The translations under genes were made by a program, and so were the position numbers. 8,967 bases of DNA, taken from assembly GCA_949077355.1 (NCBI GenBank), contig CARUQW010000057.1:1-8967 (forward strand), read 5' to 3'. Under the pieces are notes generated by a model. It saw nothing but the letters and a program-made list of their open reading frames with translations, did not search any database and was not told where the DNA came from. Positions 1 to 5,046 of the stretch are shown piece after piece (position 1 is the first letter of the stretch; each line of letters begins with the position of its first letter). Source of the stretch: an uncultured Clostridia bacterium (GTDB taxonomy: Bacteria > Bacillota > Clostridia > TANB77 > CAG-508).

Positions 1-146
1 GGAAGTGATGAAAGTAAAATTCTTCTTAAAGAATTTCCTATTGTTACTCCATAACCTCTTTCTAATGGTTCACATACAAATTTTGCATAATTATTTGTAT
101 CATTCACCTCTAGACATTCAATATTTGGCTTTTCAAATTCTATCAT
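1..146 (-). CDS. rpoA: RNA polymerase alpha subunit, N-terminal fragment (cut by window edge)
   Basis: RpoA dimerises to scaffold assembly of RNA polymerase. Only about the first 48 codons are inside the window; the gene continues beyond position 1. The visible protein starts MIEFEKPNIECLEV and contains FVCEPLERGYGVTIGNSLRR, the very conserved alpha N-terminal signature involved in dimerisation and beta contact. The ATG is at 144-146, preceded by an excellent GGAGGT ribosome binding site at 151-156. It follows rpsD by 110 bases, the usual Clostridia order. No good promoter was found in that gap, so it is probably read from the infA promoter near 2600. A small hairpin at 162-180 lies just upstream of the ribosome binding site. 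Identification is firm. Confidence 0.96.
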   Translation of the reverse strand, partial: MIEFEKPNIECLEVNDTNNYAKFVCEPLERGYGVTIGNSLRRILLSSL

Positions 147-161
147 TTTTACCTCCTAATA

Positions 162-180
162 TTTGAGAACTACTCTCAAA
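162..180 (-). other. Hairpin directly upstream of the rpoA ribosome binding site
   Basis: TTTGAGA (162-168) and TCTCAAA (174-180) form a perfect 7-bp stem with a 5-base loop, ending 6 bases before the rpoA GGAGGT. No U-tract follows it on the minus strand, so it is not a normal terminator for this direction. It could be an mRNA processing or stability element, or tune rpoA translation relative to rpsD. The rest of the 147-256 gap is AT-rich with nothing else I can support. Confidence 0.4.
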
Positions 181-256
181 CTTTTTAAACTATTTAGGTT
201 TTTCTTAAAGTAAATTCTAAAAGTTTTTATTAACCTTTTTATATTAATTATAATTA

Positions 257-883
257 TTATTTTGAGTAAAGCTCTACTATTAAATGTTCTTCGATTGGAA
301 TATCAATGTCTTCTCTAGACGCTAATCGGATGACTTTACCTGATAATTTTTCATTATCTTTTTCTAGCCATGCTGGAACTGGTCTTTTACTTGATTCTTC
401 TACATTTATTTTGATAGTAGCATTATCTTTTTTACTTTCTCTTACTGTGATAACATCTCCTGCTTTTACTAAATAAGATGGAATATCAACTTTCTTTCCA
501 TTTACTTCGAATTGTGCATGGTTTACAAATTGTCTTGCTTGTGCTCTAGATGTTCCATATCCTAATCTATAAACAACGTTATCTAATCTGCTTTCTAATA
601 TTTGTAATAAGTTTTCACCTGTTACACCTTTTTTATTAGAAGCCATTTCAAAATATTTTCTAAATTGTTTTTCTCCAACTCCATAATATGCTTTTGTTTT
701 TTGTTTTTCTCTTAATTGCGTTCCGTATTCAGAAAGTTTTGCTCTTTTTTGACCATGTTGTCCTGGTGCATAGTTTCTTCTAGAGATACTACATTTATCT
801 GTATAACATCTCTCACCTTTTAAGAACAATTTTTGTCCTTCTCTACGGCATCTACGACATTGTTCGTCTTTATATCTTGCCAT
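257..883 (-). CDS. rpsD: 30S ribosomal protein S4
   Basis: S4 is a primary 16S rRNA binding protein that starts assembly of the 30S body. The 208-residue product has the family length. It begins MARYKDEQCRRCRREGQ, and Cys9, Cys12, Cys26 and Cys31 form the zinc-binding arrangement of the C+ S4 type. NYAPGQHG follows, and the S4 RNA-binding domain includes ESRLDNVVYRLGYGTSRAQA at about residues 96-115. The ATG at 881-883 has AAGGAG at 891-896. Its place between rpsK and rpoA is typical of Clostridia. In E. coli S4 represses the alpha operon by binding a pseudoknot leader before rpsM. The structured region before rpsM here (1828-2029) is therefore a candidate target of this protein, but that is inference. 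Confidence 0.98.
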   Translation of the reverse strand: MARYKDEQCRRCRREGQKLFLKGERCYTDKCSISRRNYAPGQHGQKRAKLSEYGTQLREKQKTKAYYGVGEKQFRKYFEMASNKKGVTGENLLQILESRLDNVVYRLGYGTSRAQARQFVNHAQFEVNGKKVDIPSYLVKAGDVITVRESKKDNATIKINVEESSKRPVPAWLEKDNEKLSGKVIRLASREDIDIPIEEHLIVELYSK

Positions 884-953
884 TTTCTTACTCCTTTCAT
901 TTTTTATGATACGTAAAAATCACTTTTTAATTTTCTCTCTATTTAACAGCAAA

Positions 954-1349
954 TTATACTCTTCTTCTTTTTGGTGGTCTACATCCATTATGTGGAATTG
1001 GTGTTACATCTTTAATTGCACTTATTTCAAGACCAGCTGTTTGAAGTGCACGAATTGCTGCTTCTCTACCTGAACCAGGTCCTTTTACAAATACTTCAAC
1101 TGATTTTAATCCATGTTCCATAGCAGCTTTAGCAGCTGTTTCTGCAACTTGACCTGCTGCATATGGTGTGCTTTTTCTAGAACCTTTAAAACCTAATTCT
1201 CCAGCACTTCCCCATGAAATTGCATTTCCTTGTGTATCTGTAATTGTAACGATTGTATTATTAAAACTAGAATGAATATGTGCAGCACCTTTTTCGATGT
1301 TTTTTCTATTTCTTCTAGCTACTTTTTTTGTTGTTACATTTTTAGCCAT
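954..1349 (-). CDS. rpsK: 30S ribosomal protein S11
   Basis: S11 sits on the 30S platform next to the mRNA exit site and the Shine-Dalgarno helix. The 131-residue product is full length. Clear family features are AHIHSSFNNTIVTITDTQGN (about residues 23-42), WGSAGELGFKGSRKSTPYAA, VKGPGSGREAAIRAL and the C-terminal DVTPIPHNGCRPPKRRRV. The ATG at 1347-1349 is preceded by AAGGAGG at 1360-1366. It is 91 bases downstream of rpsM and 70 upstream of rpsD, somewhat looser than in compact alpha operons, but neither gap holds a recognisable promoter or terminator. Confidence 0.98.
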   Translation of the reverse strand: MAKNVTTKKVARRNRKNIEKGAAHIHSSFNNTIVTITDTQGNAISWGSAGELGFKGSRKSTPYAAGQVAETAAKAAMEHGLKSVEVFVKGPGSGREAAIRALQTAGLEISAIKDVTPIPHNGCRPPKRRRV

Positions 1350-1440
1350 TTTGCTTTTTCCTCCTTATTCAAAATTCTATTCTGAATATCTTATTTATTC
1401 ATGATTTGATTTTTTAATTATCTACTCTATCGATTTTGTT

Positions 1441-1809
1441 CTATTTTTTAGACTTACTAACCAACTTCCTAGGACCTTTTCTAGTTCTAGCATTTGTTTT
1501 GGTTCTTTGCCCTCTTACTGGAAGACCTTTTCTATGTCTTAATCCTCTATAACATCCAATTTCAGTAAGTCTTTTAATATTAAGAGCAACTTCTCTTCTT
1601 AAATCACCTTCAACAGTGTAAGCTTCATCAATTACTTTTCTAATATCATTTACTTGATCATCTGTTAAATCTTTGATTCTAGTATCTGGATTAATACCAG
1701 CTTTTTCAAGAATTTTTCTAGAACTTGATACTCCTATACCATATATGTAAGTAAGTCCTATTTCAACTCTTTTTTCCTTTGGTAAATCTACTCCTGCTAT
1801 ACGAGCCAT
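1441..1809 (-). CDS. rpsM: 30S ribosomal protein S13
   Basis: S13 lies in the 30S head and contacts the 50S subunit and P-site tRNA. The product is 122 residues, starting MARIAGVDLPKEKRVEIGL, with the helix-hairpin-helix region YIYGIGVSSSRKILEKAGI and the basic C-terminal CYRGLRHRKGLPVRGQRTKT followed by NARTRKGPRK. A longer frame opens with TTG at 1827, but that start would lie on top of the GGAGGTG ribosome binding site (1819-1825). The ATG at 1807-1809, nine bases after that site, is the right start and gives the usual family length. It is the first gene after a roughly 200-base leader, whereas in many genomes rpmJ and rpsM are close together. Confidence 0.98.
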   Translation of the reverse strand: MARIAGVDLPKEKRVEIGLTYIYGIGVSSSRKILEKAGINPDTRIKDLTDDQVNDIRKVIDEAYTVEGDLRREVALNIKRLTEIGCYRGLRHRKGLPVRGQRTKTNARTRKGPRKLVSKSKK

Positions 1810-1827
1810 ATTTTTTTGCACCTCCAA

Positions 1828-2029
1828 ATTTTTTTAATGATTTCAATATTTATTTTTGTTATCTGTAGCTTGTTTGCTCAGCTAACGCAATTGTTTGTCC
1901 CAAAACATATTAAAGGTGAAATGCTACTTAGTGTTTACCCTAAGTCTCTTTAAAGTTTTAAGACATATATATAAACACAAATCGGTTTTACAGCCGCTAC
2001 CTGATTTGTGTTATGAGCATTTTTAAGGA
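1828..2029 (-). promoter_or_regulatory. Structured leader between rpmJ and rpsM (candidate ribosomal-protein autoregulatory element)
   Basis: This stretch has no gene. On the minus strand it holds three elements in order. First is a strong hairpin at 1974-2012. Second is a hairpin at 1926-1945 (ACTTAG/CTAAGT, 8-base loop). Third is a compact possible H-type pseudoknot at 1866-1890: TTGC (1890-1887) pairs with GCAA (1877-1874) while TAGCT (1884-1880) pairs with AGCTA (1870-1866). The rpsM start is 56 bases further on. In E. coli the alpha-operon leader before rpsM folds into a pseudoknot bound by S4, and rpsD is in the same operon here. The analogy is suggestive only: no sequence match to a known leader was recognised, and short stems can arise by chance. 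No consensus promoter is visible here. Confidence 0.4.
1974..2012 (-). other. Strong hairpin after rpmJ, in the rpsM leader
   Basis: AACACAAATC (1974-1983) and GATTTGTGTT (2003-2012) pair perfectly over 10 bp. The inner GGT/ACC (1984-1986 with 1999-2001) extends this to 13 bp with one bulged base at 2002 and a 12-base loop that is GC-richer than its surroundings. It begins 18 bases after the rpmJ stop. The minus-strand sequence after it is TATATATATG, without a proper run of U, so it is a poor intrinsic terminator. It may be a processing site, a weak attenuator or part of the rpsM leader. Confidence 0.55.
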
Positions 2030-2143
2030 TTAACCTTGTCTTTGTTTGTGTTTAGGGTTTTCGCAAATAACTCTAATGACACCTTTTCTTTTTATTACTT
2101 TACATTTGTCACAAATTTTCTTTACAGATGGTCTTACTTTCAT
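2030..2143 (-). CDS. rpmJ: 50S ribosomal protein L36
   Basis: L36 is the smallest 50S protein and stabilises 23S rRNA folds. The 37-residue product begins MKVRPSVKKICDKCKVIKRK and ends NPKHKQRQG. Cys11, Cys14, Cys27 and His32 are the zinc-ribbon ligands, so this is the zinc-binding type. The start is ATG at 2141-2143, with AGAGGTG at 2149-2155 as ribosome binding site. The frame is open for 56 more codons upstream, but that extension runs through a repeat and is not L36-like. infA lies 152 bases upstream, a gap lengthened by the repeat at 2169-2221. The infA-rpmJ-rpsM order is conserved. Confidence 0.97.
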   Translation of the reverse strand: MKVRPSVKKICDKCKVIKRKGVIRVICENPKHKQRQG

Positions 2144-2168
2144 TTTTTGCACCTCTCTTTCTGATGTC

Positions 2169-2221
2169 AGGGGACACTTCTTTTCCTTTGGTTTATTCTC
2201 TAAGGATAAGAAACATCCCTT
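2169..2221. repeat. Imperfect palindromic repeat with CAGGGGACA core, infA-rpmJ gap
   Basis: The left arm at 2169-2186 and the right arm at 2204-2221 form an 18-position imperfect inverted repeat (13 exact pairs plus one G-U on the plus strand) around a 17-base loop. The left end CAGGGGACACTTCTTTTCCT (2168-2187) recurs with one mismatch at 8461-8480. The right end AAACATCCCTTT (2211-2222) recurs exactly at 3405-3416. A second, mutually exclusive stem CTAAGG/CCTTAG pairs 2200-2205 with 2224-2229. This looks like a small non-coding interspersed element rather than part of infA or rpmJ. Confidence 0.6.
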
Positions 2222-2295
2222 TCCCTTAGATTTTAAGTATCCAATTTTTCTAGTCCTCTGCACGCTATATTTTAATGGGTTAATTGATAATATTT

Positions 2296-2514
2296 TTATT
2301 TTGCTCTCCAAGTGATTCTTCCTCTTGTTAAATCATAAGGTGATAACTCAACTTTCACCTTATCGCCTGGTAAAATTTTGATATAATTCATTCTCAATTT
2401 TCCAGATATGTGAGCTAATATTTGATGTCCATTTTCAAGTTCTACTTTGAAATTGGTATTTGGTAACGATTCTACTACCGTTCCTTCTACTTCAATAACA
2501 TCTTCTTTTGCCAA
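2296..2514 (-). CDS. infA: Translation initiation factor IF-1
   Basis: IF-1 binds the 30S A site and helps IF-2 and IF-3 select the initiator tRNA. The 72-residue product is the exact family length, starts MAKEDVIEVEGTVVESLPN and is one S1/OB-fold domain. It includes NTNFKVELENGHQILAHISG, KLRMNYIKILPGDKVKVELS and the end DLTRGRITWRAK. The start is TTG (2512-2514), supported by AAGGAGGG just upstream (2522-2529) and by alignment to the invariant MAKED start. A perfect consensus promoter lies at 2588-2616 and a 9-bp hairpin in its leader at 2553-2574, so infA appears to be the first gene of its own transcript. The small KOW-domain gene often found between map and infA in Clostridia is absent. 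Confidence 0.97.
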   Translation of the reverse strand: MAKEDVIEVEGTVVESLPNTNFKVELENGHQILAHISGKLRMNYIKILPGDKVKVELSPYDLTRGRITWRAK

Positions 2515-2552
2515 TTTTTCTCCCTCCTTAAAGAGCTTTTGAATGGTTTTAG

Positions 2553-2574
2553 AGCAAAATACTGCTATTTTGCT
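2553..2574 (-). promoter_or_regulatory. Hairpin in the infA 5' leader
   Basis: AGCAAAATA (2553-2561) and TATTTTGCT (2566-2574) form a perfect 9-bp stem closed by a 4-base loop (GCAG on the minus strand). It begins only a few bases after the expected transcription start of the promoter at 2588-2616 and 38 bases before the infA TTG. A 5'-terminal stem of this type can protect mRNA from decay. No U-tract follows, so it is not a terminator. Confidence 0.55.
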
Positions 2575-2587
2575 TTATAACTCCTAT

Positions 2588-2616
2588 ATTATATAACAAT
2601 TTTAAAGTATTGTCAA
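2588..2616 (-). promoter_or_regulatory. Consensus sigma-A promoter for infA-rpmJ-rpsM-rpsK-rpsD-rpoA
   Basis: On the minus strand TTGACA (2616-2611), a 17-base spacer and TATAAT (2593-2588) match the housekeeping consensus perfectly. The -35 box is embedded in the last codons of map (Leu-Thr), and the map stop codon falls in the spacer. Transcription should start near 2580, giving a leader of about 65 bases before infA. This would free infA and the alpha genes from dependence on the adk-map transcript. Confidence 0.88.
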
Positions 2617-2904
2617 TATTTCTGGCTCTTTTTCTGTAATTAAAATTGTATTTTCATAATGAGCTGCCAAACTTCCATCTTCTGTAATAATGGTCCAACC
2701 ATCATCTAGTTCTAAAATATTGGGTTTTCCAGCAATCACCATAGGTTCTATTGCCAATGTCATACCTGGCTCTAATCGAATCCCTCTTCCTGCTTTTCCA
2801 TAGTTTGGTATTCCTGGGTCTTCATGCATTTCCTTTCCAATTCCATGTCCTTGAAATTCTCTTATCACAGAATATCCTTGTGAATGTACATATTCTCCAA
2901 TCAT
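2602..2904 (-). pseudogene. map: Methionine aminopeptidase, C-terminal part (split gene)
   Basis: This is the second half of a type I methionine aminopeptidase, which removes the initiator Met from nascent proteins. The frame gives 100 residues from MIGEYVHSQG to EPEILTIL. It carries the later metal and catalytic residues: the GHGIG histidine (His20), His27 in MHEDPGIPNYG, Glu53 in AIEPM and Glu84 in AHYENT. Its ATG (2902-2904) overlaps the TGA of the N-terminal part as ATGA, but no ribosome binding site precedes it. The sequence between the halves does not match the family, and about 15 expected residues (the NISHAI region of the Bacillus enzyme) are missing. Both frames are otherwise well conserved, so the break is recent, or the halves are made by coupled translation, which seems less likely. 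Confidence 0.85.
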
Positions 2905-3359
2905 GGGCAGGGGACAATGAAGTTGCTGGAGGTTATGCCTTCAAAAAAGGCTTGTTTCGTTACCTTTACTAATCGTTCTGCATCTTTGGAAGCTTTTCCA
3001 ACAATGAAAGTTCTTGCCGCATCACCATTGTAACCGTTTTTTAATGCTACTGTATCTACACTTACCAAATCCCCTTCTTGAATAATCCTATTTTTAGAAG
3101 GAATTCCATGAATTATTTCATCATTAATGGATACACATATTGATGCTGGAAAAGGTGGTATACCTCTAATTCCAATATCATACCCCTTTTCTGCTGGAAT
3201 GGCTCCCAAACTTCTCATTTTCTTCTCCGCTATTTGGTCTAGTTCCCATGTTGACATTCCTGGTTTTATTTTCTGTTCTAACTCTTGATATGTTAATGCA
3301 ACCACTTTACATACATCTCTCATAAATTCAATTTCTTTTTTCGACTTAATGGTTACCAA
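2901..3359 (-). pseudogene. map: Methionine aminopeptidase, N-terminal part (split gene)
   Basis: This is the first half of the same aminopeptidase: 152 residues starting MVTIKSKKEIEFMRDVCKVV. It has the active-site His84 in NDEIIHGIPS and the metal-binding Asp102 (SVDT) and Asp113 (NGYNGDAART). True homology stops at about residue 142 (QAFFEGI). The last ten residues, TSSNFIVPCP, are foreign and come from sequence containing the CAGGGGACA repeat core on the plus strand, after which the frame ends. The C-terminal half continues in another frame offset by 2. The start is TTG (3357-3359) with AAAGGAG about ten bases upstream. It follows adk, the conserved neighbour. Since the enzyme is normally essential, another map copy elsewhere is expected if this one is dead. 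Confidence 0.86.
2906..2939. repeat. CAGGGGACA repeat core inside the map lesion
   Basis: CAGGGGACA (2908-2916) is the same nine-base core found at 2168-2176 and 8461-8469, here followed by ATGAAG. GGCA (2906-2909) and TGCC (2936-2939) bracket the segment as a short inverted repeat. It lies exactly where the map reading frame breaks and where about 45 expected coding bases are replaced by about 32 unrelated ones. The exact borders cannot be fixed from one sequence. Confidence 0.5.
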
Positions 3360-3390
3360 TTTAACTCGTCTCCTTTACTTGGATTTTCAA

Positions 3391-3416
3391 ACAGGGACTT
3401 AAAAAAACATCCCTTT
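3391..3416. repeat. Short GGGAC/GTCCC-type hairpin between adk and map
   Basis: AGGGA (3393-3397) pairs with TCCCT (3410-3414), and the right end AAACATCCCTTT (3405-3416) is identical to the right end of the element at 2169-2221. It overlaps the adk stop codon. With a 5-bp stem and a 12-base loop it is too weak for a terminator. It is probably a shortened or decayed member of the same repeat family. Confidence 0.45.
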
Positions 3417-4083
3417 AATCTCTTTTAATATCTTTTAAAATATCATTTGCTACATCTTTTCCCATCCTATTAATTGATGTACTCACAACTTCTGTTCTTA
3501 ATACACCTTTTTCTTTATAGTATTCTACTAATGGGCTTGTTTTTTCTTCGTAAATTTCTAATCTTCTATTAATTGCCTCTGCATTTGAGTCATCATCTCT
3601 TTGTTTTAATTCAGCTCCACATTTATCACAAATGCCTTCTACTTTTGGTGGATTTAATTTAATATTATAAGTTGCCTTACATTCTTGATTACTGCATACT
3701 CTTCTTGTTAACATACGATCAATTAACTCTTCTCTTGGTGTTGATAAATTAATTACTAAATCTACTTTTTTTCCTAAATTTACTAAAATTTCATCTAGTT
3801 TCTCTGCTTGTGCTGTTGTCCTTGGGAAACCATCTAAAATACTACCTTCTTTCGCATCTTCTTGTTCTAATCTATTTACTACCATTGGAACTGTTATTTC
3901 ATCTGGTACCAATTCCCCTTTTGACATGTATTTATCTGCTTCTATTCCTAATTCTGTTTTTTCACTAATATTTTTTCTAAAAATATCTCCTGTTGATATT
4001 TGTGGAAAACCAGTCTGCTCACTGATTATTCCTGCAATTGTTCCTTTTCCTGTTCCCTGTGCCCCTAACATTATTATTACCAT
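3415..4083 (-). CDS. adk: Adenylate kinase (zinc-type LID)
   Basis: Adk interconverts ATP plus AMP with two ADP in the cytoplasm. The 222-residue product has the P-loop GAQGTGKGT at residues 7-15 with Lys13, the AMP-site stretch ISTGDIFRKN and DGFPRT (84-89). Its LID domain has Cys130, Cys135, Cys152 and Cys155, the structural zinc site of Gram-positive enzymes, then QRDDD. The P-loop is odd: the usual GAPGAGKGT proline is Gln9. A TTG two codons upstream (4087-4089) is in frame but only three bases from the GGGAG ribosome binding site; the ATG at 4081-4083 has proper spacing. It has its own promoter (4122-4150), needed because a terminator and a foreign cassette separate it from secY, its normal upstream partner. 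map follows closely. Confidence 0.96.
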   Translation of the reverse strand: MVIIMLGAQGTGKGTIAGIISEQTGFPQISTGDIFRKNISEKTELGIEADKYMSKGELVPDEITVPMVVNRLEQEDAKEGSILDGFPRTTAQAEKLDEILVNLGKKVDLVINLSTPREELIDRMLTRRVCSNQECKATYNIKLNPPKVEGICDKCGAELKQRDDDSNAEAINRRLEIYEEKTSPLVEYYKEKGVLRTEVVSTSINRMGKDVANDILKDIKRD

Positions 4084-4121
4084 ACTCAATCTCTCCCTTA
4101 TCTCTATTTTTCACATGCTAT

Positions 4122-4150
4122 ATTGTACTATAAAAACTAGAAAATATCAA
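4122..4150 (-). promoter_or_regulatory. Sigma-A promoter for adk-map
   Basis: On the minus strand TTGATA (4150-4145), a 17-base spacer and TACAAT (4127-4122) give a near-consensus housekeeping promoter. Transcription would begin near 4115, about 30 bases before the adk ATG. It lies just after the terminator at 4201-4247, so it restarts expression downstream of the inserted cassette. Confidence 0.85.
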
Positions 4151-4200
4151 GTTTTTCCATCTTTATTTCTGATTTATTATTGTATAAAGATAAAAAGTAT

Positions 4201-4247
4201 ATCTTAAAAATATTGAGGTAGAAAACTATCAAAGTTCTCCACCTCAA
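4201..4247 (-). terminator. Intrinsic terminator of the vWA-gene cassette
   Basis: The arms 4233-4247 and 4213-4227 form a 15-bp stem on the minus-strand RNA, counting two G-U pairs, with a 5-base loop, followed by UAUUUUUAAG. The two non-Watson-Crick positions are G-U only in the minus-strand transcript and A-C on the other strand, so the element is built for minus-strand transcription. It ends the vWA transcript about 70 bases after the truncated reading frame. Confidence 0.85.
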
Positions 4248-4317
4248 CTATTAATCTTTATTATTAGTTTTTTCCTACCTAAGATTTAAATTAATACTAT
4301 TTTGATTTTATAACTAT

Positions 4318-5046
4318 TTATCGTGTTGGACTTCCTCCTGTTGGTGGAACAATGCTTATCATATCTGCTACTGCTATATCCCTTTCTGTTTTTTCTTTGT
4401 TGGCTGGTGTTGTTTGATAAATTCTTCGTCCCTCTTCACTTTTATATTGTTTGATTTCAACACTATTATTATATTCATCTATTCCTGTAGTCGTTAGTAT
4501 TTTATCTAATTTCAAATTTATTGTTGCTTTTTCTTTCTTATTCAAGGTTACTGTTGTTTCTATTTGCCTTGGTATATCACTTGTATTCCATTCTTTATTT
4601 GTTTCTTTTGAAAAAGAATATTCTGGAGAAATATAATCCACCAATGTATAAGTTACATTATCTATATTTCCTGTATTAGCAATTGTTATTTGATAGAATA
4701 CTTCTAATTTTCCACCTTGCTTTAACTCATTATCCATAGTTATCATTTTTTGTGAACCTTTTCCTAAATCAAAAACATACTTGCCTTTATTTTTTGGTGT
4801 ATATTCAATCATTTTTAGGCCATTTGCTAATGTAACATTCATTTTGTTAATATCCATGCTAACTTCAACATCATTTTTAGGTCTCTCCTCTAGAACTAAA
4901 TTTAAATTTGTTATTTTGGTAATATAGCTTTCTATCTTTAGTTTTATTTTTGCTTTCATATAAGTTCCTTCTGCTACTTCTTTTATATTTTCCATATCAC
5001 CATTTTCAAATACGTCTCTAATTTTAGTTCCGCAAAGAATTATCAA
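4318..5046 (-). pseudogene. vWA surface protein, C-terminal fragment with VPPTG motif
   Basis: This 242-residue frame is the continuation of the vWA protein upstream (5024-6310) in a shifted frame. Its TTG start (5044-5046) has no good ribosome binding site, and the overlap with the preceding frame is best read as a frameshift: SLRN at the end of one frame joins TKIRDVFENGDMENIK in this one. The body is beta-rich and resembles DUF11-like repeats of Gram-positive surface proteins (EYTPKNKGKYVFDLGKG, then GGKLEVFYQITIANTGNIDN). It ends with DMISIVPPTGGSPTR, where VPPTG (233-237) resembles a sortase motif of the LPXTG type. The hydrophobic anchor and basic tail that should follow are missing. 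Downstream bases in another frame encode IVLI and GRKKLIIKI, possibly remains of them. The fragment is unlikely to be a separate gene. Confidence 0.75.

Noticed and set aside
1810..1827. TTG start giving S13 six extra residues
   Set aside because: It overlaps the ribosome binding site GGAGGTG; the ATG at 1807-1809 gives the conserved MARIAGVD start.
1965..1993. Weak promoter-like boxes (TGTAAA and a TATATA run) before rpsM on the minus strand
   Set aside because: The match to consensus is poor and the TATATA run is expected in AT-rich sequence; the strong promoter at 2588-2616 suffices.
1974..2012. Intrinsic terminator after rpmJ
   Set aside because: The stem is strong but no U-run follows on the minus strand, and termination here would cut off essential rpsM-rpoA with no visible promoter behind it.
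2144..2311. Upstream extension of the L36 frame to a 93-residue protein starting at a TTG in the end of infA
   Set aside because: The extra 56 codons run through a palindromic repeat and have no L36 similarity. The 37-residue form has the right length and its own ribosome binding site.
2046..2315. Plus-strand open frame across rpmJ and the infA spacer
   Set aside because: Antisense of a certain gene plus a repeat; no start signal.
4084..4089. TTG start giving adenylate kinase two extra residues
   Set aside because: It is only about three bases from the ribosome binding site; the ATG at 4081-4083 has normal spacing.
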